In this document: positions 7,804-18,400 of the stretch, piece by piece
Layout of the letters: each line of letters starts with the position of its first letter
How positions within the stretch are numbered: position 1 is the stretch's first letter
Notes under the pieces: model-generated
The model's database searches: none
What the model was told of the DNA's origin: nothing
The model's input: the letters and a program-made list of their open reading frames with translations, nothing else
NCBI GenBank assembly: GCA_003028315.1
Contig: CP028150.1
Coordinates: 682,001 to 746,000 of the forward strand
Direction of reading: 5' to 3'
DNA length: 64,000 nucleotides
Origin: Neisseria mucosa
GTDB lineage: Bacteria > Pseudomonadota > Gammaproteobacteria > Burkholderiales > Neisseriaceae
Made by a program: the position numbers and the translations under genes

Positions 7804-7823
7804 GTCGGATTCGAGAATCCGAC
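7804..7823. repeat. Short palindromic repeat GTCGGATTC-GA-GAATCCGAC
   Basis: Two 9-bp arms are separated by 2 bp. Similar GTCGG...CCGAC palindromes occur at 56836 and 56878, suggesting a dispersed short repeat family. It may act as a hairpin between the CreTA-like module and cas1. Confidence 0.5.
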
Positions 7824-7863
7824 CTACCGTTTTTCAGGTGGATCAACCTGTTAAATACCTAAA

Positions 7864-7873
7864 AAAGTGCGGT
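7864..7873 (+). other. Haemophilus-type uptake sequence before cas1
   Basis: AAAGTGCGGT lies 20 bases before the cas1 ATG, and another copy lies inside cas1 at 8297-8306. With the copy at 6661 this makes three Pasteurellaceae uptake cores within 1.7 kb around cas4 and cas1. Confidence 0.7.
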
Positions 7874-7893
7874 CAAAACCCAAGGAGTTTCCC

Positions 7894-8907
7894 ATGCGCA
7901 AACTGCAAAACACGCTCTACATCACCACCCAAGGCAGCTATCTGCATAAGGAGCGGGAGACGCTGGTGGTGGAGCAGGAGCGTAAGAAGGTGGCGCAGTT
8001 GCCGGTGCATTCCATCGGGCATATTTTCTGTTTTGGGAATGTGCTGGTGTCGCCGTTTTTGCTGGGGTTTTGCGGTGAAAATAATGTAAATTTGGTGTTT
8101 TTTACCGAGAACGGACGTTTCTTAGGGCGGTTTCAGGGGCGGCAAAGCGGCAATGTGCTGCTGCGTCGGGCGCAGTATCGGGTGTCGGAGCAAAATCCCG
8201 TACCGATTGCGCGCAATATCATTGCGGCAAAGATTCAGGCGAGTAAGCGGGTGCTTCAGCGGCAGATTCGCAATTACGGCGATAATGCGGCGATTCAAAG
8301 TGCGGTCGATGCTTTGAACATTTCGCTGCGGCAGTTGAAGGGCGCGGCCAAGCTGGACATGGTGCGCGGTATTGAAGGCGACGCGGCGGCGCGTTATTTC
8401 GGCGTATTCGGGCAGCTTTTAAGCGAAAAAAGCGGCTTTACTTTTGACGGACGCAACCGCCGTCCGCCCAGAGACGGGGTGAATGCGCTGTTGTCGTTTG
8501 TGTACAGTATTTTAGGCAAGGACATCAGCGGCGCGCTGCAAGGCGTGGGGCTGGATCCGCAGGTAGGCTTTCTGCACGCCGACCGGCCGGGGCGCGACAG
8601 TTTGGCGCAGGATATTTTGGAAGAATTCCGCGCATGGTGGGCAGACAGGTTGGTGTTGTCGCTGATTAACCGCGGGCAAATCAAACCGCAGGATTTTGTT
8701 ACCGAGGCAAGCGGTGCGGTAAGCTTAAAAGCGGAGGCGCGTAAGCTTTTGTTCCAAACCTTGCAGGCGAAAAAGCAGGAGAAAATCGTGCATCCGTTTT
8801 GGGGCGAGGAAGTGGAAATCGGGCTACTGCCGCATATTCAGGCCATGCTGTTGGCGCGGCACTTGCGCGGGGATTTGGCGGAATATCCGCCGTTTTTGAT
8901 GAGATAG
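7894..8907 (+). CDS. cas1: Cas1, spacer integrase
   Basis: Cas1 with Cas2 inserts new spacers at the leader end of the array. The start chosen is ATG 7894 (MRKLQNTLYITT, 337 residues), which has AGGAG 7 bases upstream; an earlier GTG at 7867 lies inside the uptake sequence and has no ribosome site. The expected metal-binding residues are visible: Glu in GIEGDAAARYF, His in VGFLHADRPGRDSL, and an acidic cluster in DILEEFRAWWADRL. It reads in line with cas4 but after the 550-bp gap, so it may depend on read-through or a separate promoter. An inverted uptake-sequence pair follows it. Confidence 0.96.
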   Translation: MRKLQNTLYITTQGSYLHKERETLVVEQERKKVAQLPVHSIGHIFCFGNVLVSPFLLGFCGENNVNLVFFTENGRFLGRFQGRQSGNVLLRRAQYRVSEQNPVPIARNIIAAKIQASKRVLQRQIRNYGDNAAIQSAVDALNISLRQLKGAAKLDMVRGIEGDAAARYFGVFGQLLSEKSGFTFDGRNRRPPRDGVNALLSFVYSILGKDISGALQGVGLDPQVGFLHADRPGRDSLAQDILEEFRAWWADRLVLSLINRGQIKPQDFVTEASGAVSLKAEARKLLFQTLQAKKQEKIVHPFWGEEVEIGLLPHIQAMLLARHLRGDLAEYPPFLMR

Positions 8908-8913
8908 GTTTGC

Positions 8914-8952
8914 AGGTCGTCTGAAAACGGGTTGGATGTTTTCAGACGACCT
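8914..8952 (+). terminator. Inverted uptake-sequence hairpin between cas1 and cas2
   Basis: AGGTCGTCTGAAA and its reverse complement are separated by about 13 bp and form a strong stem. Such pairs often act as terminators in Neisseria. Here it sits inside the adaptation operon and could reduce cas2 expression. A king3-type uptake sequence (AAGCAGCCTGCA) follows directly. Confidence 0.55.
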
Positions 8953-8981
8953 CTAAAGCAGCCTGCACATGGGAATACAAA

Positions 8982-9275
8982 ATGCTGATGCTGATTACTT
9001 ACGATATTTCGCTGGAAGACGCGGAAGGACCGGCAAGGCTGCGGCGCGTGGCGAAATTGTGTCTGGACTACGGCGTGCGCGTGCAGTATTCAGTGTTCGA
9101 ATGCGACATCGCGCCCGACCAGTGGGTTGTTTTAAAAGACAAACTTTTGAAAACCTACAACCCCGAAACTGACAGCCTGCGCTTTTACCATCTGGGCAGC
9201 AAATGGCGGCGCAAAGTGGAACACCACGGCGCGAAACCGGCGGTGGATGTGTTTAAGGATACGTTGATTGTGTGA
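8982..9275 (+). CDS. cas2: Cas2, spacer-acquisition partner of Cas1
   Basis: This 97-residue protein has the Cas2 ferredoxin-like layout. The N-terminal strand is MLMLITYDIS with the conserved Asp; it is followed by ARLRRVAKLCLDYGVRVQYSVFEC, the helix and second strand typical of the family. It forms the central dimer of the Cas1-Cas2 integrase. It lies 74 bases after cas1 and 190 bases before the first repeat, so the leader starts right after its stop codon. Its length is normal and no defect is seen. Confidence 0.96.
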   Translation: MLMLITYDISLEDAEGPARLRRVAKLCLDYGVRVQYSVFECDIAPDQWVVLKDKLLKTYNPETDSLRFYHLGSKWRRKVEHHGAKPAVDVFKDTLIV

Positions 9276-9464
9276 ATCGCCAACCTATGGTTCTCATGAA
9301 AATGCGGCAGGGTTGGCGAACTGGGATTGTTCTTTAACAATAAGGATATTGCGAATGCGAGTGTAACGGAAAAGGCTGTGTTATACTCGCGTTCGCGCTT
9401 TTCTTGTGAGCTTAGCGAAATCGGGGCTGCGAAACCTGATGGGGCAAGGCTTTTGAGAGAGGCT
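9276..9464 (+). promoter_or_regulatory. CRISPR leader
   Basis: This non-coding stretch lies between cas2 and the first repeat. It carries AT-rich DNA near 9320-9390 including a TGTTATACT box suitable as a -10. The array reads away from it and decays at its far end, so this is the leader side where new spacers enter. Confidence 0.75.
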
Positions 9465-12400
9465 CCAGCCGCCTTCAGGCGGCTGTGTGTTGAAACATAC
9501 GCACCCATCGCGGCGGATTTGAGGGCATTCAACCAGCCGCCTTCAGGCGGCTGTGTGTTGAAACTCCCCGAAGGGTGTTACCCTTTAAGGGAGCCTTACC
9601 AGCCGCCTTCAGGCGGCTGTGTGTTGAAACATCCATCCGGTAGAGGCCGTGTTTGTGTTTACGCTCCAGCCGCCTTCAGGCGGCTGTGTGTTGAAACTTC
9701 CGCCAACTCGGGTTGACGGGAAAGTTCGAACCGCCAGCCGCCTTCAGGCGGCTGTGTGTTGAAACCATCGCCTGCCGTTGCCCTGCAACGGTTGCACACA
9801 ACCAGCCGCCTTCAGGCGGCTGTGTGTTGAAACATTGCATGGGCGATTGGTCGTGCGCCTGATAGCGACCAGCCGCCTTCAGGCGGCTGTGTGTTGAAAC
9901 GACAGGTCTTACCGCTGGGTAAAGGCAAATGTCCCAGCCGCCTTCAGGCGGCTGTGTGTTGAAACACAATATTCTCGGATTGTGCCGTTATTATGATTAC
10001 CCAGCCGCCTTCAGGCGGCTGTGTGTTGAAACCTCTTGGATGCCCTTAACAAATGTGACTTCCGACCCAGCCGCCTTCAGGCGGCTGTGTGTTGAAACTG
10101 CCGCACGAAGATAGTAACCAACCACCTTTTCCCAGCCGCCTTCAGGCGGCTGTGTGTTGAAACGCTATCCAAGGCATAGAAATGCTCACGTTCGGATCCA
10201 GCCGCCTTCAGGCGGCTGTGTGTTGAAACCTTGACTGTCTAAAACTCCCGAATCTTTTAAAGCCAGCCGCCTTCAGGCGGCTGTGTGTTGAAACACCGAT
10301 GGCGCGGCGGACCGCCTTCATCTCTGGGGACCAGCCGCCTTCAGGCGGCTGTGTGTTGAAACAGTAGCCGAGCTGCCTAATGCGTTGCCTTGGCTGCCAG
10401 CCGCCTTCAGGCGGCTGTGTGTTGAAACAGCAGAGCGGCGGTGTCGTTGGCTCTAACTGATCCAGCCGCCTTCAGGCGGCTGTGTGTTGAAACACCCGGA
10501 ACAATCAATACTTCGAACGGAATCACAACCAGCCGCCTTCAGGCGGCTGTGTGTTGAAACATTAATATAAAAGGTCGTCTGAAATTCAGACGACCCCAGC
10601 CGCCTTCAGGCGGCTGTGTGTTGAAACTTGTTATTGCCGGATCTACGATAAAGCAAAGGAACCAGCCGCCTTCAGGCGGCTGTGTGTTGAAACATTACAG
10701 GCGCGGACGGCAACACGACGGCCAAAGCCAGCCGCCTTCAGGCGGCTGTGTGTTGAAACATCTATCCCGATCCGTTTGGCGATACAGGTTTTACCCAGCC
10801 GCCTTCAGGCGGCTGTGTGTTGAAACCAGTTCATGGGCTTTTCCTACTTGGAATCGGTAACCAGCCGCCTTCAGGCGGCTGTGTGTTGAAACATTTTTAG
10901 GGGATTGATGACGTAAACGGTGTGGGTCCAGCCGCCTTCAGGCGGCTGTGTGTTGAAACATTTGCGGCATTTCTAATTTGTGAAATACGGTCCCAGCCGC
11001 CTTCAGGCGGCTGTGTGTTGAAACCCAGTAAACGCAGGACACTCATAATGCTTTTGACCCAGCCGCCTTCAGGCGGCTGTGTGTTGAAACCCATGCATAA
11101 TGTAAAGCCGAGAAACGATACAACCAGCCGCCTTCAGGCGGCTGTGTGTTGAAACTGTCGTATCGTCCAACATTTTGATTCAGTCTGCCCAGCCGCCTTC
11201 AGGCGGCTGTGTGTTGAAACAACGTTAGGTTGTGCAAAGGCGCACAGGCAGGTACCAGCCGCCTTCAGGCGGCTGTGTGTTGAAACGCCGCGATACTGCC
11301 AGCAGCAGGTATTTGCCAGCCCAGCCGCCTTCAGGCGGCTGTGTGTTGAAACCGATACCTTGACCAATACAGGCACGCCGTCGGGCCAGCCGCCTTCAGG
11401 CGGCTGTGTGTTGAAACTCCGGAGTGAGTTTATGGAATAGGCCGTCTGAACCCAGCCGCCTTCAGGCGGCTGTGTGTTGAAACACATTTAAAAACAATAC
11501 TTTTACCTTTGAAAAGCCAGCCGCCTTCAGGCGGCTGTGTGTTGAAACGACGAAGATACGGAGATTATTTGGCTTGCATTCGCCAGCCGCCTTCAGGCGG
11601 CTGTGTGTTGAAACCAACGTTCATTTGCTGCTGCCTGATGTGTTCGTTCAACCCAGCCGCCTTCAGGCGGCTGTGTGTTGAAACCAACCCGGCAAACCTT
11701 TGTACATCGAAGGACGATTCCAGCCGCCTTCAGGCGGCTGTGTGTTGAAACTACCATTTTGGCGCAATATCTTGATGATTGTGTCCCAGCCGCCTTCAGG
11801 CGGCTGTGTGTTGAAACCCGATAAGCCGAGCTGCAATCAGCCGCGAACCAGCCGCCTTCAGGCGGCTGTGTGTTGAAACAGGAAGTTACTGAAAAAGCCA
11901 CAGGAAGCGTATAGCCAGCCGCCTTCAGGCGGCTGTGTGTTGAAACAACAATTTTTTATCTATATTAAATACTTGCATTTCCAGCCGCCTTCAGGCGGCT
12001 GTGTGTTGAAACCGGCTCAGTTTACGGATATTTTTACGCAGTTGGCCCAGCCGCCTTCAGGCGGCTGTGTGTTGAAACAACAAACGGCAGCTTGCGGTAA
12101 ACGCGGAGCTTTCCCAGCCGCCTTCAGGCGGCTGTGTGTTGAAACCGCGACGAAGCCCACATGAACGCGCCTTATCCATGCCCAGCCGCCTTCAGGCGGC
12201 TGTGTGTTGAAACACCTTAATCCATGCTTCATCAGCTTCAATGTATTTCCAGCCGCCTTCAGGCGGCTGTGTGTTGAAACGGCAACCAAACAGACAGGCG
12301 CCCTGGCGGCTGATCCAGCCGCCTTCAGGCGGCTGTGTGTTGAAACTCCCATTTGTTGCTGGCGTAATGGGTCTCGTAGTGCCAGCCGCCTTCAGGCGGC

Positions 12401-15400
12401 TGTGTGTTGAAACGTCAACTCAGCCTGATTGTCAGCCTTGACCGCCAACCAGCCGCCTTCAGGCGGCTGTGTGTTGAAACAGCCGTCATTAGTCAGTGTG
12501 ATGCGGCAATTAAAGACCAGCCGCCTTCAGGCGGCTGTGTGTTGAAACTCAGGCCACAACGCCGTACCGTCTTCCTGAATAGCCCAGCCGCCTTCAGGCG
12601 GCTGTGTGTTGAAACCCTTGTTGCCCGATGGGGCATTATCGGTACGACCCAGCCGCCTTCAGGCGGCTGTGTGTTGAAACCGCCGTCAGGCTCGTCATCT
12701 GCTCGATGACGTACCCAGCCGCCTTCAGGCGGCTGTGTGTTGAAACCTGCCAATAGGACCGATACGCCCCTTATTTACATTACCCAGCCGCCTTCAGGCG
12801 GCTGTGTGTTGAAACCGCTAACGCGAAAACGCATGAGCAAGACGACCAAGCCAGCCGCCTTCAGGCGGCTGTGTGTTGAAACCAGCGGTTGATTGTAGCT
12901 TCATCCACATCAAAAACCAGCCGCCTTCAGGCGGCTGTGTGTTGAAACTTCGCATCGGCTGTTTCCGCCGCGCCTGAAATGAACCAGCCGCCTTCAGGCG
13001 GCTGTGTGTTGAAACTCACGTCAAATCAAGATGGTATTACGTCATCATCGCCAGCCGCCTTCAGGCGGCTGTGTGTTGAAACTTTGATACTACTCAATTT
13101 CACAAACAATAAAGCCCCAGCCGCCTTCAGGCGGCTGTGTGTTGAAACTCCGAAGTGCTGTCGCGGCGCATATCTGCCGCTACCAGCCGCCTTCAGGCGG
13201 CTGTGTGTTGAAACCCCACGGTTGTGGACGGAGAACGTCCTAAAACCAACCCAGCCGCCTTCAGGCGGCTGTGTGTTGAAACCTTAGATACTGCGTACAT
13301 GAGCACCACTTGAAAACCCAGCCGCCTTCAGGCGGCTGTGTGTTGAAACCCGCTTTTAAGCCCTGCGTATTGGAACACTGGGCCAGCCGCCTTCAGGCGG
13401 CTGTGTGTTGAAACAAGGTGTACGGATGGAGCCGCTGAACAACACGGCCCAGCCGCCTTCAGGCGGCTGTGTGTTGAAACATAAAAAAAACTTAAACCAT
13501 CACGCCCCCTACCCCCAGCCGCCTTCAGGCGGCTGTGTGTTGAAACACCTGGCTTTAAATCAGTTATTTCATCCGCATACGCCCAGCCGCCTTCAGGCGG
13601 CTGTGTGTTGAAACGGCAGGATACAGGGTGATTCGTAATGTTGATTGATCCAGCCGCCTTCAGGCGGCTGTGTGTTGAAACCTCTCCGCCGCCGTCCTAC
13701 ACTTCGCGCGATACCCCAGCCGCCTTCAGGCGGCTGTGTGTTGAAACCGCCATAACAGCCCGATGCGTAACCAAATCATGACCCAGCCGCCTTCAGGCGG
13801 CTGTGTGTTGAAACGATATGAGCGGAAAAGCCAAACGCCCTATCGGGCCCAGCCGCCTTCAGGCGGCTGTGTGTTGAAACTCCACCGCTGTGTCGGGTCG
13901 TTCTGACCCTGACCCAGCCGCCTTCAGGCGGCTGTGTGTTGAAACCCTCTTTGGGAAATGTGGATGTTACAACATGGAAACCAGCCGCCTTCAGGCGGCT
14001 GTGTGTTGAAACCTTGCCGAGTATATGCAGGAAGAAGGAATCCAACCAGCCGCCTTCAGGCGGCTGTGTGTTGAAACCGCCGATTGAAAAGCCTTTGTAA
14101 ACGCCTGTTTTCCAGCCGCCTTCAGGCGGCTGTGTGTTGAAACTTTTGCAAGCATATGTGTCAGAATTGCGTATGACCCAGCCGCCTTCAGGCGGCTGTG
14201 TGTTGAAACCCTCAAGACGATGGTACAACCGCTTTGACATGGGGCCAGCCGCCTTCAGGCGGCTGTGTGTTGAAACAATTTGTTGGTCAATTACAGCAAT
14301 GTTTTGATTGACCAGCCGCCTTCAGGCGGCTGTGTGTTGAAACTTACATTATCCCTAAGCCTGAGTTTGATTTTCCTCCCAGCCGCCTTCAGGCGGCTGT
14401 GTGTTGAAACCTTCATGGCATAACCTTTCGTTTGTAATGTTTTCCAGCCGCCTTCAGGCGGCTGTGTGTTGAAACACGCTGATACACCCGAACTAGCACT
14501 AGATCGCATGCCAGCCGCCTTCAGGCGGCTGTGTGTTGAAACCGCTGATTTTATTCATGCCGTTTGCGGTTTCGGCCAGCCGCCTTCAGGCGGCTGTGTG
14601 TTGAAACTAAGCTGGATGTCAATCATTTCAATTTTGAATATCCAGCCGCCTTCAGGCGGCTGTGTGTTGAAACACCGCATCAAATTTCACACCGTCTATC
14701 AACACCTCCCAGCCGCCTTCAGGCGGCTGTGTGTTGAAACACCCGCCACGGCGGATGGACGACCGAATTGGAGATCCAGCCGCCTTCAGGCGGCTGTGTG
14801 TTGAAACTTGTACGCAACCTTGCCGCGGTGGTCTTCGACGAACCCAGCCGCCTTCAGGCGGCTGTGTGTTGAAACATCGTCTCCCTCAGGAGCATCTTCT
14901 CCCGCTACAACCAGCCGCCTTCAGGCGGCTGTGTGTTGAAACAACATAAGGGTCAAATTGTACAAAAATCTGTTCTCCAGCCGCCTTCAGGCGGCTGTGT
15001 GTGAAACGTTGAAATTGCAATTTGATGATGTCATTTTTCAGCCAGCCGCCTTCAGGCGGCTGTGTGTTGAAACCCCACTGATGTTGGATGCACCCAATGT
15101 AACCGGCCCAGCCGCCTTCAGGCGGCTGTGTGTTGAAACGCTGCCGTTGCCCACCAAATATACGGCCTTACTCCCAGCCGCCTTCAGGCGGCTGTGTGTT
15201 GAAACATGACTGAGTCTTTTTGGGATGCTCTTATTATTACACCAGCCGCCTTCAGGCGGCTGTGTGTTGAAACTTGCGCCGTCAAATCGTTTCAGGCTTG
15301 ACTGAATACCCAGCCGCCTTCAGGCGGCTGTGTGTTGAAACAACATAAGGGTCAAATTGTACAAAAATCTGTTCTCCAGCCGCCTTCAGGCGGCTGTGTG

Positions 15401-18400
15401 TGAAACGTTGAAATTGCAATTTGATGATGTCATTTTTCAGCCAGCCGCCTTCAGGCGGCTGTGTGTTGAAACCCCACTGATGTTGGATGCACCCAATGTA
15501 ACCGGCCCAGCCGCCTTCAGGCGGCTGTGTGTTGAAACGCTGCCGTTGCCCACCAAATATACGGCCTTACTCCCAGCCGCCTTCAGGCGGCTGTGTGTTG
15601 AAACGCTGCCGTTGCCCACCAAATATACGGCCTTACTCCCAGCCGCCTTCAGGCGGCTGTGTGTTGAAACATGACTGAGTCTTTTTGGGATGCTCTTATT
15701 ATTACACCAGCCGCCTTCAGGCGGCTGTGTGTTGAAACTTGCGCCGTCAAATCGTTTCAGGCTTGACTGAATACCCAGCCGCCTTCAGGCGGCTGTGTGT
15801 TGAAACAAGTCATAGCAATGCACCCGAGACATCATCCGCAAACCAGCCGCCTTCAGGCGGCTGTGTGTTGAAACTAATGATTCAGGCATTGATACGGTCA
15901 GAACAGACACCAGCCGCCTTCAGGCGGCTGTGTGTTGAAACATGTGGGCTTCATCGCGGAAGATAACGATATAATCCCAGCCGCCTTCAGGCGGCTGTGT
16001 GTTGAAACCAAACCGTCGGCGGAGTATTAAATTATGCTCAAACCAGCCGCCTTCAGGCGGCTGTGTGTTGAAACAGCATATTGTACCCATGTCGGAGGAG
16101 CTGAATCTTCCAGCCGCCTTCAGGCGGCTGTGTGTTGAAACCGCGCCCACGCTTTATCGACATGGACGAAATCGCCAGCCGCCTTCAGGCGGCTGTGTGT
16201 TGAAACAAACCACCGCCATCATTGCTTTATCCCTGACCGCCCAGCCGCCTTCAGGCGGCTGTGTGTTGAAACTGCATCGGCAAATCAGGCGCGACCGTTG
16301 ATGGGCCCAGCCGCCTTCAGGCGGCTGTGTGTTGAAACACGCCGTAGTAACTCGCCGAATCAGCGACCTGCGTCCAGCCGCCTTCAGGCGGCTGTGTGTT
16401 GAAACATGTGGTGTGATTAGAGAATTTACAAAATCGCCACCAGCCGCCTTCAGGCGGCTGTGTGTTGAAACTACACCGTCAATCCTGAACCCGTATCTTT
16501 CCCAACCAGCCGCCTTCAGGCGGCTGTGTGTTGAAACATCCGATTTAATGTAATCGCCAATGAAGTACGCCCAGCCGCCTTCAGGCGGCTGTGTGTTGAA
16601 ACCACCAAAGGTTTCTTGATGTCCAATCGAGTTTTCCCAGCCGCCTTCAGGCGGCTGTGTGTTGAAACTCTTGCAGGGTTGCTGGCTGTTTTGGAAACTA
16701 ACCAGCCGCCTTCAGGCGGCTGTGTGTTGAAACAAAAATTATTGAAGAGTACCAAGATGAACAGGGGCCAGCCGCCTTCAGGCGGCTGTGTGTTGAAACC
16801 GTGCAGGGGTTTCCGCCGCTGGCGAACGGTTGAGCCAGCCGCCTTCAGGCGGCTGTGTGTTGAAACTCAACGTTGGTGTGCCGACAGGTTTTATTTTGTA
16901 CCAGCCGCCTTCAGGCGGCTGTGTGTTGAAACGTCAACTCAGCCTGATTGTCAGCCTTGACCGCCCCAGCCGCCTTCAGGCGGCTGTGTGTTGAAACCCA
17001 AAGCCGCCGAACGAATCACGAAGCTGACCGCCTCCAGCCGCCTTCAGGCGGCTGTGTGTTGAAACCGGTGCTACTGATTCCCCCATCGTGGCGAGGAAGT
17101 CCAGCCGCCTTCAGGCGGCTGTGTGTTGAAACGCCGAAATGTCGCCCTGAGAGCCAGTAGTAGTGGCCAGCCGCCTTCAGGCGGCTGTGTGTTGAAACGT
17201 CAAGTAAGCGTAAACAGCATCTTGTTTCAAGAACCAGCCGCCTTCAGGCGGCTGTGTGTTGAAACCGGGAAGAAGCCCCTCAATATCATAAGAGCCTGAC
17301 CAGCCGCCTTCAGGCGGCTGTGTGTTGAAACCCTCCCATTTACGAATAGCTTCAGCATATGGAAGACCAGCCGCCTTCAGGCGGCTGTGTGTTGAAACTT
17401 TAAAAATCAGGAAACGCAGTAACCGCCCTTCCCAGCCGCCTTCAGGCGGCTGTGTGTTGAAACAGCGTCAAGCCCCATACGCTCAAGCAAATTAATCACC
17501 AGCCGCCTTCAGGCGGCTGTGTGTTGAAACGCTTTTCGGCAGTCCCCCCGTGTTACTAGTGGGGCCAGCCGCCTTCAGGCGGCTGTGTGTTGAAACCGTC
17601 TTCCATTGTCCGGAACGGGCATAGATTGCCCAGCCGCCTTCAGGCGGCTGTGTGTTGAAACAGACAAGTGCATTGTTTGTTTTTCGGGCGGCAAAGCCAG
17701 CCGCCTTCAGGCGGCTGTGTGTTGAAACACAGCTACATCGGGCGCGGTGTGGTTTTAGACGACCCAGCCGCCTTCAGGCGGCTGTGTGTTGAAACGAGGT
17801 ATTGGCAGGCTAAAAAGATATGGCTCGCCCAGCCGCCTTCAGGCGGCTGTGTGTTGAAACCCACGTTCGTCATTCAGGCTGTTTCTTAAACCGGCCAGCC
17901 GCCTTCAGGCGGCTGTGTGTTGAAACATCTTTTAGCCTTTCGTATCTTCATCAGGCGGTATCCAGCCGCCTTCAGGCGGCTGTGTGTTGAAACAGCTTTG
18001 TCTCCGTTATGTCGGCAACATTTTGTCCAGCCGCCTTCAGGCGGCTGTGTGTTGAAACGTATCGCGTATAAAAATACTGCGCTCATGTGTTGCCAGCCGC
18101 CTTCAGGCGGCTGTGTGTTGAAACTGCCAACGTGGGGATAAAGTCTGTGGGGTTTAGCCAGCCGCCTTCAGGCGGCTGTGTGTTGAAACATTGGTCGTCT
18201 TACTTAATTCACTGTCGGCGTACCAGCCGCCTTCAGGCGGCTGTGTGTTGAAACAGCAATACCCGCGCCCGAACCATTGCCCGAACTGCCAGCCGCCTTC
18301 AGGCGGCTGTGTGTTGAAACATCAACGATTAAAACCGCACCATCAGGGATGACGCCAGCCGCCTTCAGGCGGCTGTGTGTTGAAACATCTACCATCACAT

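Noticed and set aside
7867..7893. GTG start for Cas1 at 7867
   Set aside because: The GTG is part of the uptake sequence AAAGTGCGGT; ATG 7894 has a strong ribosome site.
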